Source of the DNA: Bacteroidaceae bacterium
Lineage (GTDB): Bacteria; Bacteroidota; Bacteroidia; Bacteroidales; Bacteroidaceae
NCBI GenBank assembly: GCA_017469685.1
Contig: JAFUFW010000055.1
Coordinates: 1 to 40,043 of the forward strand
Direction of reading: 5' to 3'
DNA: 40,043 bases
Under the pieces are notes generated by a model, which was given only the letters and a program-made list of their open reading frames with translations, was not told where the DNA came from and made no database searches. A program made the position numbers and the translations under genes. Shown in pieces: positions 8,639-17,185 of the stretch. Each line of letters opens with the position of its first letter. Within the stretch, counting starts at the first letter, position 1.

Positions 8639-10140
8639 AAAGTGCACTTATCATAGGAGGTGGATTCGGAGGCTTGGTCACAGGCGCCTTGCTGGCGCGT
8701 GAGGGTTTCCGCGTGCGCGTTCTTGAAAAGAACCACAATATAGGCGGAGGCCTGCAGAGCTTCACCCGTCAGGGCGTTTACTACGAGACCGGCATGCACA
8801 TCCTCGGAGGCTTCTCCGAGGGAGGTTCCGTACGCCGCATCTTCGAGTATTTAGGCATCATGGATAAGCTGCGTATTGAGCGTTGTAATATGGATTGCAT
8901 GGACGAAGTGACCTATCTTGCCACCGGCGACACCTATCGCCTGCCTCAGGGCCGCGAAGCATTCACAGAAGCTCTTTACAGCTATTTCCCTGCCGAACGC
9001 GAGAACATTAATCGCTACCTCCAAGCGTGCTACGACCTCACAGAGGAGGTGGACATCTTCTATCTGCGACCGACGAAAAGCATCTTCACCGTTCATGGCG
9101 AGCGCTTTATGCAACCGGCTGATGAGTTCATTGCCGATTTCATAGAGGATCCGCGCCTGCGCGACCTCTTAGCATACATGAATCCCATGTACGGCGGCCG
9201 ACCAGGCCACACTCCGGCTTACATACACGCCCTCATCAACGTTCTATATATCAGCGGACAGTACCACTTCCGGGGGCGCAGCCAGCACATGGCAGAACTG
9301 CTCGTAAGCGTAATATATGAGCACGGCGGGGAAGTGCTGACGAACCAGACGGTGAGCAAAGTCAATGTCGTCGACCGCAACATTGAGAGCGTACAGACGG
9401 CTTCTGGCTCAGTCTTCCACGCCGACTACTACATCTCCACCATAAACCTCAAGACATTGTTGCCACTGCTGCCCGAAGGAGCTCTGCCACGAGCCTACGT
9501 CAGCCGCCTCGCTGAAGCACCCGTAACCTACTCTGCATTCATCCTCTATTTAGCTTTCAAGCCGGAAAGTTTCCCGTATTTGGACCATACCGGCTACATA
9601 CAGGACGAATATGGGCTGATATGGAAGCACGAAGAGTACGACCCTGACACTTGGCCGCGAGGTATCATGTACCTGACGCCACCGACTGAGAACCAAGGGC
9701 CGTGGGCTGTGCGCATGACTATCAACTGCATCATGAGCTATGACCAGGTGCGGCGCTGGGAACATACCACCGTCGGGCGGCGGGGCGATGACTACGAAGC
9801 CTGGAAACATGAGCGGGCAGAGCATATCATCGATAAGCTCGAACGCGTCTTTCCTGACATTCGCAAATGCATCTCGAGCTACACCACAGCTTCGCCTCTC
9901 ACCATACGCGACTACTATGGCTCACCCGAAGGTGCGCTCTATGGCTACAGCAAAGACGGCCTCGACCCGGCACGTACGCTGATATCCCCTGTCACTAAGA
10001 TTCACAACCTTCTTCTCTCGGGCCAGTGCGTCAACCTCCACGGCATTTGCGGCGTGCCCCTCACAGCCATAAACACTGTCGAATGTATTTTAGGGCTCAA
10101 CACCATCGTCGATAAGATTAACGAATACTGCAAGCCTTAA
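8635..10140 (+). CDS. FAD-dependent oxidoreductase, phytoene-desaturase / retinol-saturase-like (copy 2)
   Basis: This 501-aa protein is a clear tandem paralogue of the gene before it. Shared motifs include GGGFGGLVTGALLAREGF (from residue 8), a VLEKNHNIGGG FAD motif, ETGMHILGG, and a C-terminal LLSGQCVNLHGICGVP motif. The two are well diverged, so they probably do successive or different redox steps on the same kind of substrate rather than being a recent duplication. Its start ATG lies in the stop of copy 1. Paired CrtI-like enzymes can form heteromers in other pathways; whether these do is unknown. The radical SAM gene follows after 15 bp. Confidence 0.85.
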   Translation: MKSALIIGGGFGGLVTGALLAREGFRVRVLEKNHNIGGGLQSFTRQGVYYETGMHILGGFSEGGSVRRIFEYLGIMDKLRIERCNMDCMDEVTYLATGDTYRLPQGREAFTEALYSYFPAERENINRYLQACYDLTEEVDIFYLRPTKSIFTVHGERFMQPADEFIADFIEDPRLRDLLAYMNPMYGGRPGHTPAYIHALINVLYISGQYHFRGRSQHMAELLVSVIYEHGGEVLTNQTVSKVNVVDRNIESVQTASGSVFHADYYISTINLKTLLPLLPEGALPRAYVSRLAEAPVTYSAFILYLAFKPESFPYLDHTGYIQDEYGLIWKHEEYDPDTWPRGIMYLTPPTENQGPWAVRMTINCIMSYDQVRRWEHTTVGRRGDDYEAWKHERAEHIIDKLERVFPDIRKCISSYTTASPLTIRDYYGSPEGALYGYSKDGLDPARTLISPVTKIHNLLLSGQCVNLHGICGVPLTAINTVECILGLNTIVDKINEYCKP

Positions 10141-10155
10141 GCAGATAGATATTAT

Positions 10156-11451
10156 ATGGAAACGATCAAGATGAAACTCATCTACCCGAAGTGGCAGAAG
10201 CTGCGCGGGCAGACAACCTTCAATCTTCCGCCACATGGGCCCGTGGCCTTCGCCGCCACATTGCCGGAATGGGTGGACATCGACTTCGTTGATGAAAACG
10301 TCGAAGAGCTCAACTTCGACGACCCGTGCGACATTGTGGCTCTCTCAACCATGCTCTCCACTCAGGTCAAGCGTGCGTGGGCCATAGCCGACGAATATCA
10401 TCGCCGCGGCAAGACCGTCATAGCAGGAGGCATCTCGGCGATGCTCCATGCCGAGGACATGGTCAAGCATGTCGACAGCCTGTTCCTCGGCGAGAGCGAG
10501 GGACGAGCAGAGCAGGTCATGCTCGACTTCCTGCAAGGCAAGCTCAAAAAGGTATATAACTATATGGGGCAGCAGCCGCCTATCGAGGACGTAGGGCCCT
10601 GCCGCCGCGACCTCTACAAGCGCGACCTCTACAACCACAAGGGTGTGCCGATGGTCGACCTCTTCCACGCCAGCCGCGGATGCCGCTTCAGCTGCTACCC
10701 CTGCGCCGTCAGCTATCTCGGCGGGCGCAAGTTCCGCCCACGTCCCATCAACAAGGTCGTAGAGGACATGGCAGGCATCGACAACAACCGCCTCTTCATC
10801 GTCGACAACTCACTCGCCCAGAACAAGGACTGGGAGCGCGAGCTCTTCAAGGCCATAGCTCCGCTGAAGAAGAAGTGGATCAGCCACACCATCGAGGACG
10901 ACCCCGAGATTCTCGGCCTCGCTTCTAAGGCCGGAGCATGGTATGTCTATCAGGCCGTCTACGACACCAGCGACTATATCAAGGAACGCGTGAAGCGATA
11001 CCACGACAACGGCATCGGCGTCGAAGGCACCATTCTACTGGGGCTCGACAACCAGACCGAGGACGATATCAAGCGCCTCGTGGACTTCCTCGGAGAGATC
11101 GACCTCGACCTGGCCGAGTTCACAGTCATGACACCATTCCCCCACACCAAAGGCTACGACGACCTTCTGCGCCAGGGCCGCATCTTCGACTTCAACTGGG
11201 ACCACTACAACGCCGGACAGGTCGTATTCCAACCCAAGCATATGTCGCCAGAGCGTCTGCAAGAGCTCTACGACTACGCCTGGGCCAGCTTCTATAAGGA
11301 TGAGACGCAGGAAGCCAAAATGTTCAACCTCTTCTGCCAGGTCGCACTCCGCGAGATGAACGAGGGAACCTACCGCCCACGTGACCGCCGACTCATGAAC
11401 CGCAGTTTCGGCAAGGTCGTCGACCGAAGCAAGCGCAATGTCAACGCATAA
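10156..11451 (+). CDS. B12-binding-domain radical SAM enzyme (class B type)
   Basis: The protein has 431 aa. The N-terminal ~135 residues fit a cobalamin-binding Rossmann domain (IVALSTMLSTQVKRAWA, then VIAGGISAML and LFLGESEG). The radical SAM core carries CRFSCYPC, the CX3CX2C cluster ligands at Cys176, Cys180 and Cys183. Later motifs include IEDDPEIL, GTILLGLDNQTEDD and FTVMTPFPHTKGY, typical of BchE/HpnP-like enzymes. Members of this group methylate or rearrange unactivated carbon centres, often on lipids or tetrapyrroles. There are two in-frame ATGs (10156 and 10171), and either could be used. Position after two polyene-type FAD enzymes suggests that it tailors the same lipid product. 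Confidence 0.85.
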   Translation: METIKMKLIYPKWQKLRGQTTFNLPPHGPVAFAATLPEWVDIDFVDENVEELNFDDPCDIVALSTMLSTQVKRAWAIADEYHRRGKTVIAGGISAMLHAEDMVKHVDSLFLGESEGRAEQVMLDFLQGKLKKVYNYMGQQPPIEDVGPCRRDLYKRDLYNHKGVPMVDLFHASRGCRFSCYPCAVSYLGGRKFRPRPINKVVEDMAGIDNNRLFIVDNSLAQNKDWERELFKAIAPLKKKWISHTIEDDPEILGLASKAGAWYVYQAVYDTSDYIKERVKRYHDNGIGVEGTILLGLDNQTEDDIKRLVDFLGEIDLDLAEFTVMTPFPHTKGYDDLLRQGRIFDFNWDHYNAGQVVFQPKHMSPERLQELYDYAWASFYKDETQEAKMFNLFCQVALREMNEGTYRPRDRRLMNRSFGKVVDRSKRNVNA

Positions 11452-11481
11452 CTCATCATCCACCAGCCATCATTCGTCATT

Positions 11482-11838
11482 ATGAAAGTCCCAAAAGAAT
11501 ACTACGACGAGCTTTTCGAGTTCCGCGGCCAGTGGGATATGCCCTCAGCCTGCGGCCTGAAGATCCGCCACGTCGGCGGCAAGACATACGTCATCGTCAC
11601 AGAGATGTATCAGGAGAACCCTGGCACAAGCGTCACCTACGCCGGCCGCAGCCTCGCCGAGCAGATCTGCGATGCAAAGGGCCTCAACTTCAACGAAATC
11701 ATCTACCTCGAGTGCACACCCGACACCAACTCCAAGCTCTCATTCTACGACGAGGAGTATTTCCGTGTTGACTTCAGCGCCGAGCGCCCAGCCTACACCC
11801 AGCTCTCCGCCGACGAGGTTCATAAGATATTAGATTAG
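11482..11838 (+). CDS. Unknown 118-aa cytoplasmic protein next to the radical SAM gene
   Basis: I do not recognise a family. The protein is acidic and soluble, with no signal peptide or membrane segment. It starts MKVPKEYYDELFEFRGQW, has an alpha/beta pattern (TYVIVTEMYQENPGTSVT, then NEIIYLECTPD) and ends in a helix. Pro, Gly and Cys placement suggests a folded domain rather than a precursor peptide. Codon use is like its neighbours, and it sits 30 bp after the radical SAM stop and 24 bp before the hydrolase, so it is almost certainly expressed with them. It could be a partner or accessory protein of the radical SAM enzyme. Confidence 0.75.
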   Translation: MKVPKEYYDELFEFRGQWDMPSACGLKIRHVGGKTYVIVTEMYQENPGTSVTYAGRSLAEQICDAKGLNFNEIIYLECTPDTNSKLSFYDEEYFRVDFSAERPAYTQLSADEVHKILD

Positions 11839-11862
11839 GAAGTGAAGATTACAGATTAGGGT

Positions 11863-12825
11863 ATGGAACGCTTGGTTAGCATCTTTATATGGATTGCTGC
11901 TTTTATGGCGCCAATGGGCGCATGGAGCAGCACGAATGGCTCCGGCTCTAATGCCTCCCCGGCCATCGTCAGCCTATGGGAAGGCACGCCTGTCCGTGCC
12001 CGTTCCGTCACCCTCGCCCCCTTTCTCCCTGTCGAAATGCAGCCACTCACCTCCCTCCATGGAGATGGCGTGCGTGGGGCGGCCGGCTATCCAGCCATCA
12101 TCGTCTGCCCCGGCGGCAGCTACTGCTGGCTCGACTACGAGGCCGAGGGCATTCGCGTCGCCGAGTGGCTGCAGCGTGAGGGCATCGCAGCTTTCGTTCT
12201 GAAGTACCATGTGCAGGGCCTCGGCCCCTACATTTTCCACACCCGCCTCCTCTCTCGCGGCCATCAGCACCCTGATGCCCTCTGCGACGTTCAGCGTGCC
12301 ATTCAATATGTGCGCGAACATGCCGCCGACTACGGCATCGACCCTCAGCGCCTCGGCGTCATGGGTTTCTCTGCCGGCGGTCACCTCAGCATGAGCGCCG
12401 CAGCCTATGCCTCCACCGACTTCCTGTCGCCACTCGGCATCCGGCACGCCGTCAGCCTGCGCCCCGACTTTGTTGCCCCAATCTACCCCGTCGTGACTAT
12501 GCAAGAACCATACGCACACAAGCGTTCTCGTCGTGCCATTCTCGGTGAGTACCGCAAGCGCAGTCGAGCCATGCGTGACTCCCTCTCACTCGAACTGCAC
12601 ATCCCTGCCGACTGCCCGCCCGTCTACCTGCTCTGCTGCAAGGACGACAACGTTGTCAGTTACCACAACAGCGCTCTTCTCGACAGCGCACTGACAGCCA
12701 ACGCTGTGCCGCACAAATTTATAATGTACGCTCGCGGCGGTCATGGTTTTGGCGCCGATGCTGAAAAGTTCACAGACGAGACATCCCACTGGCAAGAATC
12801 CTTTATTGAATGGCTACAGCCATAA
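11863..12825 (+). CDS. Exported alpha/beta hydrolase (acetylesterase-like)
   Basis: The protein has 320 aa, with a signal peptide at its start (hydrophobic core VSIFIWIAAFMAPMGAW). The fold shows the oxyanion region PGGSYCWL, the nucleophile elbow GFSAGGH (Ser170), an Asp in CKDDNVV (Asp261/262) and the His in GGHGFG (His294), so the catalytic triad is complete. It is closest in style to BD-FAE/Axe-type esterases that deacylate sugars in the periplasm. Within this cluster it could remove or exchange an acyl group on the exported lipid or act as a thioesterase-like release enzyme. A general carbohydrate esterase is the alternative. The signal peptide argues against a cytoplasmic ACP thioesterase. 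Confidence 0.82.
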   Translation: MERLVSIFIWIAAFMAPMGAWSSTNGSGSNASPAIVSLWEGTPVRARSVTLAPFLPVEMQPLTSLHGDGVRGAAGYPAIIVCPGGSYCWLDYEAEGIRVAEWLQREGIAAFVLKYHVQGLGPYIFHTRLLSRGHQHPDALCDVQRAIQYVREHAADYGIDPQRLGVMGFSAGGHLSMSAAAYASTDFLSPLGIRHAVSLRPDFVAPIYPVVTMQEPYAHKRSRRAILGEYRKRSRAMRDSLSLELHIPADCPPVYLLCCKDDNVVSYHNSALLDSALTANAVPHKFIMYARGGHGFGADAEKFTDETSHWQESFIEWLQP

Positions 12826-12880
12826 GAACCAACACATTATAGTCCAGAATAATAATCTACCAAACAACTATTCGTTTCAG

Positions 12881-14017
12881 ATGAATAAGTTCGACGACAT
12901 ACGTCCATTCTACGACTCGGAGATACCCGCAGCCATGGCGCGCATTGCCGAGAGTGAGCACTTCCCGCTCCTGGCTCAGTATGTTTATCCCGGTCAGGAT
13001 ATCGAGAAGGTGAAACAGCTCCTGCGCCAGTTCACCAACGTCTACGACTTCCAGCACGAAGTCATGCGTTGCGTCAGCGAGCAGGTCATCGCACGAAGCA
13101 TCACCCACTTCACCTTCGACGGCATCGAAGCCCTCGACCCGCAGAAGCGGTATCTCTTCGTAAGCAACCACCGCGACATCATGCTCGACGCATGCCTCCT
13201 GCAGTACGCCCTATGGCAGTGTGGGCATGAGACGACGGAAATCACTTTCGGTGCAAACCTGATGAGCTCACCGCTCGTAATCGACATAGGCAAGGCCAAC
13301 AAGATGTTTCGCGTAGAACGTGGTGGCACGCCTCGCGAGTTCTACCATTCTTCGATGCACCTCTCGGAGTATATACGCCATTGCATCACCGAGAAGCATC
13401 AGAGCGTATGGATAGCGCAGCGCAACGGTCGCACCAAGGAGGGCATCGACCAGACCGACCAAGGCATCATCAAGATGTTTGGCATGAGCCGCCCCAAGCA
13501 GCCTGTCGAGGCGCTCTCTGAATTGAACATCGTTCCGGTCAGCATCAGCTACGAATGGGAGAGTTGCGACCTGCTCAAGGCACGTGAGCTCTACCTCAGC
13601 CGCGGCACCAAGTACGTCAAGCAGCCAGGCGAGGACCTCAACAGCATCCTCACCGGCATCATGCAGCCCAAGGGCGCTGTCCACATCACCTTCTGCCCTA
13701 TCATCACAGCCGACGAACTACAAGAACTTGCAGTCGCCCCCGGGTGCGAGGGTGGGTCTTCAGACTACCATCGCGCCGTGGCGCATCTCATCGACCAGCG
13801 CATCAACAGCGCCTACCGCCTTTCGCCTAACAACTATATCGCCTACGACCTACTCGAAGGCGGAGACACCTATGCCGATCGCTACACCGACGAGCAACGG
13901 CAGGCTTTCGAGCAGCACGTCGCTAAAGTCGGCACCCTCGGCATCAGCGACACCGAAGCCCTGCGCCACATTCTGCTCGGCATATACGCAAATCCCATTA
14001 AAAGCAAGAAAGCATGA
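12881..14017 (+). CDS. 1-acyl-glycerol-3-phosphate-type acyltransferase
   Basis: The protein has 378 aa from the ATG at 12881. Upstream in-frame codons overlap the hydrolase and show no homology. The motif LFVSNHRDIMLDA is the acyltransferase block I, but the spacing from His to the last Asp is one residue longer than the usual HX4D. ERGGTPREFYHSS and VWIAQRNGRTKEG correspond to later blocks. No membrane anchor is obvious. It should transfer the acyl chain from the carrier protein to an acceptor such as glycerol-3-phosphate or a sugar lipid. It overlaps the acyl carrier gene by 4 bp (ATGA), a strong sign that the two act together. Confidence 0.83.
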   Translation: MNKFDDIRPFYDSEIPAAMARIAESEHFPLLAQYVYPGQDIEKVKQLLRQFTNVYDFQHEVMRCVSEQVIARSITHFTFDGIEALDPQKRYLFVSNHRDIMLDACLLQYALWQCGHETTEITFGANLMSSPLVIDIGKANKMFRVERGGTPREFYHSSMHLSEYIRHCITEKHQSVWIAQRNGRTKEGIDQTDQGIIKMFGMSRPKQPVEALSELNIVPVSISYEWESCDLLKARELYLSRGTKYVKQPGEDLNSILTGIMQPKGAVHITFCPIITADELQELAVAPGCEGGSSDYHRAVAHLIDQRINSAYRLSPNNYIAYDLLEGGDTYADRYTDEQRQAFEQHVAKVGTLGISDTEALRHILLGIYANPIKSKKA

Positions 14018-14241
14018 AAGAGAAAATAAAAGCAATGCTCGAGGACGCTCTGCCGCTCGTGGATGTCGACTCCCCGTTCCTCTTCAGCGAGCTCGATTCG
14101 CTCGGCGTGACAACCATCCTCATGATGCTCGCCGACGAATTTCATATCTCGCTTGAAGCTACCGACGCCACCCCACGCAACTTCAAGAACATCGACAGCC
14201 TCGTGGCTCTTGTCGAGAGTAAGCTGCAAGGAAGAAGCTAA
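14014..14241 (+). CDS. Acyl carrier protein
   Basis: The protein has 75 aa and the acidic four-helix pattern of acyl carrier proteins. The phosphopantetheine attachment Ser is Ser29 in the motif ELDSLGVTT. It is a dedicated carrier for this cluster, distinct from housekeeping AcpP, in which the motif normally reads DSLDxVEL. Its start overlaps the acyltransferase stop, and the ligase follows after 31 bp, so loading, carrying and transfer genes sit side by side. Confidence 0.9.
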   Translation: MKEKIKAMLEDALPLVDVDSPFLFSELDSLGVTTILMMLADEFHISLEATDATPRNFKNIDSLVALVESKLQGRS

Positions 14242-14272
14242 CTTCTTAACCCCTTTAACATCCAAAAAAACA

Positions 14273-15601
14273 GTGCTCTGCTTAGAAGAATATATCACAC
14301 TCCACGCCACACGGCAGCCCAACAAGCTGGCAATCATCTGTGGCGACGACCGTTGCACCTACGCCCAACTCGAGAGGCGCGTGGAGGAGCGCTGCGACGA
14401 GCTGCGCTGTGATGGTTTCGAGGCAGGACGCATCAAATGTCTCCGCGCCACGCCGTCTATCGACTTCCTCGTGACCTACTTCGCCCTCCACCGCCTCGGT
14501 GGTGTGGCCGTTCCGTTGGAGCGCGACCTGCCGGAAGCGAGCTTTGCCGCCATCGATGCAGAACTCTCGCGCCACAGCTGCCCCGAGGCCACTGCCGACG
14601 TCCTCTACACCACAGGCTCCACAGGCCGCTCCAAGGGCGTGATGATAAGCCATGACACCATACTTGCCGACGCCGAGAACCTCATTGCCGGTCAAGGCTT
14701 TACGCCTGACCTGACATTCGTCATCAACGGTCCGCTCAACCACATCGGCAGCCTCTCGAAAGTGTACCCGAACATCATGCTGGGCGCTACGATCGTTATC
14801 GTCGACGGCATCAAGGACCTCAACCGTTTCTTCGGCGCCTTCGAGATGCCGGCAAAGAAATTCGCAACTTTCCTCGTACCTGCAAGCATACGCATACTCA
14901 TACAGTTCTGCGCAGAGCGTCTGGCTGCCTTGGCGCCGAGAATTGATTTCATAGAGACAGGCGCCGCAGCCATATCAGAGAGCGACATGCAAGCCCTATG
15001 CCGTCTGCTGCCTACGAGCCGCCTCTACAACACATACGCCTCCACAGAAACAGGAATCATCGCCACACACGACTGGAACAGCGGCGAGTGCACATCGGGC
15101 TGTCTCGGACGGCCAATGCCTAATTCTCAGCTGTTCATAACTGCTGATGGGCTGATAGCCTGCAAGGGACGCACGCTGATGACGGGCTACATCGGCCAGC
15201 CTGATCGCACGGCAACGGTGTTGCGCGACCACACTGTCTACACCTCCGACATAGGCGTAATCGACAGCCAAGGACGTCTCCACCTGAAGGGGCGCGAGGA
15301 CGACATCATCAACGTAGGCGGTTTCAAAGTAGCGCCCACAGAAGTGGAAGAAGCGGCACTCTCCTACCCCGACATCAAGGACTGTATATGCATACCCGTG
15401 CCTCACAGGATAACCGGACAAGCTCTGAAACTCATCGTGGTGCTCCGCGACGGCTGCGAGCTTAACAAACGCAACATCGCGCTCCACCTCAAGCAGACCC
15501 TCGAGGCATTCAAGATTCCCGCCCTCTACGAGTCTGCCACCTCCATCCGCCGCACCTTCAACGGAAAGCCCGACCGCAAAAGCTACAAAGAAATTCTATA
15601 A
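14273..15601 (+). CDS. AMP-forming acyl/aryl ligase (acyl-CoA synthetase family)
   Basis: The protein has ~442 aa from a GTG at 14273. The in-frame ATG at 14153 would start well inside the carrier-protein gene, and the extra residues show no homology. Adenylation motifs are complete: [11 protein letters not shown] (from residue 112), [21 protein letters not shown] and the C-terminal lysine in NGKPDRKSY (Lys432). It activates a carboxylic acid with ATP and loads it on the adjacent carrier protein. In aryl-polyene pathways the acid is a cinnamate-type aryl starter; which acid is used here is not visible. It is shorter than typical ligases (~500 aa), as is usual for such cluster enzymes. Confidence 0.87.
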   Translation: MLCLEEYITLHATRQPNKLAIICGDDRCTYAQLERRVEERCDELRCDGFEAGRIKCLRATPSIDFLVTYFALHRLGGVAVPLERDLPEASFAAIDAELSRHSCPEATADVLYTTGSTGRSKGVMISHDTILADAENLIAGQGFTPDLTFVINGPLNHIGSLSKVYPNIMLGATIVIVDGIKDLNRFFGAFEMPAKKFATFLVPASIRILIQFCAERLAALAPRIDFIETGAAAISESDMQALCRLLPTSRLYNTYASTETGIIATHDWNSGECTSGCLGRPMPNSQLFITADGLIACKGRTLMTGYIGQPDRTATVLRDHTVYTSDIGVIDSQGRLHLKGREDDIINVGGFKVAPTEVEEAALSYPDIKDCICIPVPHRITGQALKLIVVLRDGCELNKRNIALHLKQTLEAFKIPALYESATSIRRTFNGKPDRKSYKEIL

Positions 15602-15623
15602 CCTCTTAAACTCACATATCAAC

Positions 15624-16583
15624 ATGACCCGCGAACAACTTTATGAGAATATCCTCCGCAAGCAGAGCTTCCTCTGCGTAGGACTGGACACCGACCTGAA
15701 GAAAGTGCCGCAGTGCCTCTTGGAACGTGCCGCAAAAGAAGAAGGCTTCGATCCCATCTTCGAGTTCAACCGCGCCATCATCGATGCCACAGCCCCCTAC
15801 TGTATCGCCTTCAAGCCCAACCTTGCTTTCTACGAGGCACATGGTGTGAAAGGGTGGATGGCTTTCGAAAAAACAGTGAAGTATATTCGGGAGCGCTACC
15901 CCGACCAGTTCATCATCGCCGACGCCAAGCGCGGCGACATCGGCAACACCTCAAAGCTCTATGCCCGCACGTTCTTCGAGGAGATGGACGTAGACGCCGT
16001 CACCGTAGCGCCCTACATGGGCGAGGACAGCGTCACACCGTTCCTTAGCACCTCTCCCACCTCACCCGAGGGGGAGGCAAAACCATCGAGGAACCATTGG
16101 GTAATACTCTTAGCCTTGACGAGCAATAAGGGGAGCGAGGACTTCCAGAAATTCTTGATTCATAGTTCACAAGTCACCAATCCCGAAGTTGACGATACCC
16201 TGTCAGGAAAACCCATGCGGTTGTTTGAACGCGTCATACTCCGCAGCCAGGAATGGGTTGAAGCCGCTCAATCGCCTGATGGTAAAACGGTCCAATCGTC
16301 AGATTCCCTCATGTACGTCGTCGGTGCCACCCAAGGCAGCGCCTTTGCTGACATCCGTCGCCTCGCCCCCGACCACTTCCTGCTCGTGCCGGGCATAGGA
16401 GCTCAGGGCGGCTCGCTGGAAGAGGTGTGCCGCTATGGTTGGAACGACCACTGCGGCCTCATCGTAAACTCCTCACGCGCAATCATTTATGCCAATTCAT
16501 CTGAACGCTATGCCGAGGTGGCAGCCGAGAAGGCTCACGAGGTGCAGTGGCAGATGGCGGCCATCCTGCGCGAGAGAGTTTAA
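15624..16583 (+). CDS. pyrF: Orotidine-5'-phosphate decarboxylase (type 2) with extra loops
   Basis: The protein has 319 aa. It makes UMP from OMP in pyrimidine synthesis. The catalytic [10 protein letters not shown] motif (Asp100, Lys102, Asp105) is intact, as are [19 protein letters not shown] and [11 protein letters not shown]. The usual length is near 274 aa. The ~45 extra residues fall in three places (about residues 142-157, 176-197 and 213-227), and the DNA there resembles short intergenic repeats, for example GTTCACAAGTCACC. The active-site segments are untouched, so the enzyme probably works. The gene starts 22 bp after the ligase stop but is a housekeeping gene rather than part of the lipid cluster. 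A strong hairpin follows it. Confidence 0.93.
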   Translation: MTREQLYENILRKQSFLCVGLDTDLKKVPQCLLERAAKEEGFDPIFEFNRAIIDATAPYCIAFKPNLAFYEAHGVKGWMAFEKTVKYIRERYPDQFIIADAKRGDIGNTSKLYARTFFEEMDVDAVTVAPYMGEDSVTPFLSTSPTSPEGEAKPSRNHWVILLALTSNKGSEDFQKFLIHSSQVTNPEVDDTLSGKPMRLFERVILRSQEWVEAAQSPDGKTVQSSDSLMYVVGATQGSAFADIRRLAPDHFLLVPGIGAQGGSLEEVCRYGWNDHCGLIVNSSRAIIYANSSERYAEVAAEKAHEVQWQMAAILRERV

Positions 16584-16608
16584 TTATCTCATATTAGGTA
16601 GTCTTAGT

Positions 16609-16666
16609 AAATGATTTGTTTTCCACCGCAAATAAAGCGTTTTATGGAAAACAAATCATTTTTTTC
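16609..16666 (+). terminator. Strong hairpin after pyrF, probable terminator
   Basis: AAATGATTTGTTTTCC (16609-16624) and GGAAAACAAATCATTT (16646-16661) form a perfect 16-bp stem around a 21-nt loop, followed by a run of seven T. It begins 26 bp after the pyrF stop. The stem is AT-rich and the loop long, which is unusual for a classic terminator, but the T-run and position fit. A mobile palindrome is the alternative. Confidence 0.65.
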
Positions 16667-16761
16667 ATAAATAATAATGTAAAACTTTTTAGTACTATTG
16701 TCCTTTGTCTTTATTCCAGAGCTAACAGCCAGTGAGTCATCTTGGAATTAAGTTTCATGCT

Positions 16762-16863
16762 AAAGGGTCAAGGGTTACGCGCATAACCCTTAAGGGTTTC
16801 GGGCAAAAGGGTTAAGGGTTTCAGGCATAACCCTTAAGGGTTTCGGGCAGAAGGGTCAAGGGA
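16762..16863. repeat. 44-bp tandem repeat containing CCCTTAAGGG palindromes
   Basis: Two 44-bp units (16762-16805 and 16806-16849) differ at four positions, and a partial third copy runs to about 16863. Each unit contains AAGGGT(C/T)AAGGGTT, then the palindrome AACCCTTAAGGGTT, then TCGGGCA. The AAGGGTT heptad thus recurs on both strands. It could be a structured transcript end, a protein-binding array or a small replicated repeat. Confidence 0.8.
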
Positions 16864-16912
16864 GCAAATCTGAATGATTCTACTCATTACAATTAATCTA
16901 AAATTAAAATAG

Positions 16913-16974
16913 CACCTACACACCTACAAAATTGAATAATTTTTCTGTAAAATAGTAAGTTATAATGTAGGTGT
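16913..16974. repeat. CACCTACA direct and inverted repeats
   Basis: CACCTACA occurs twice in a row (16913-16920, 16921-16928), and ACACCTACA (16920-16928) is mirrored by TGTAGGTGT (16966-16974) across a 37-bp AT-rich spacer. It lies ~90 bp upstream of the VirE promoter and could be an operator or a remnant end of a mobile element. There is no direct evidence for either. Confidence 0.5.
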
Positions 16975-17060
16975 AATAAATAAATAATGGCAAAATTATA
17001 GGTACAAAAGGAATCAATGAGAAAAATAATGCAGAAAAACGCAATTATTTTGCAAAAATA

Positions 17061-17092
17061 TTTGCAAGAATGAAAGGTTTGATGTATCTTTG
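17061..17092 (+). promoter_or_regulatory. Bacteroidetes-type promoter for the VirE-type gene
   Basis: TTTG at 17061-17064 (-33 element) and TATCTTTG at 17085-17092 (-7 element, TAnnTTTG) are 20 bp apart, matching the known primary sigma consensus of Bacteroidetes. Transcription should begin near 17099, which puts the true start codon downstream of it, at 17186. Confidence 0.7.
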
Positions 17093-17185
17093 CAGCAGAA
17101 AAGAAGGAAAAAGAGGAAAATAAGGGTATGCGAAAGGAGTGGTGTTGCAAAAACAGCTACTACGAAGCATGCAAATTTGAACATT

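Larger units (their letters stand above)
16584..17185. other. 602-bp AT-rich spacer between pyrF and the VirE-type gene
   Basis: No believable gene lies here; the open frames on the minus strand are AT-rich and Phe/Leu-rich noise. The region holds a 16-bp perfect hairpin, a 44-bp tandem repeat, a 9-bp inverted repeat and a Bacteroidetes promoter, each listed separately. Its base composition is much more AT-rich than the flanking genes, and the first ~90 bp of the downstream transcript are also AT-rich and Lys/Arg-coding. Confidence 0.7.

Noticed and set aside
16762-16863. CRISPR array
   Set aside because: Units are tandem without unique spacers and there are no cas genes.
16893-17150. Small minus-strand gene in the AT-rich spacer
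   Set aside because: Phe/Leu/Ile-rich translation from AT-rich DNA, overlapping the promoter; no homology or start context.
17090-17185. Earlier in-frame start for the VirE-type gene
   Set aside because: The -7 element of the promoter covers 17085-17092, so this codon would not be in the transcript; the extra residues are a Lys/Arg-rich run without homology.
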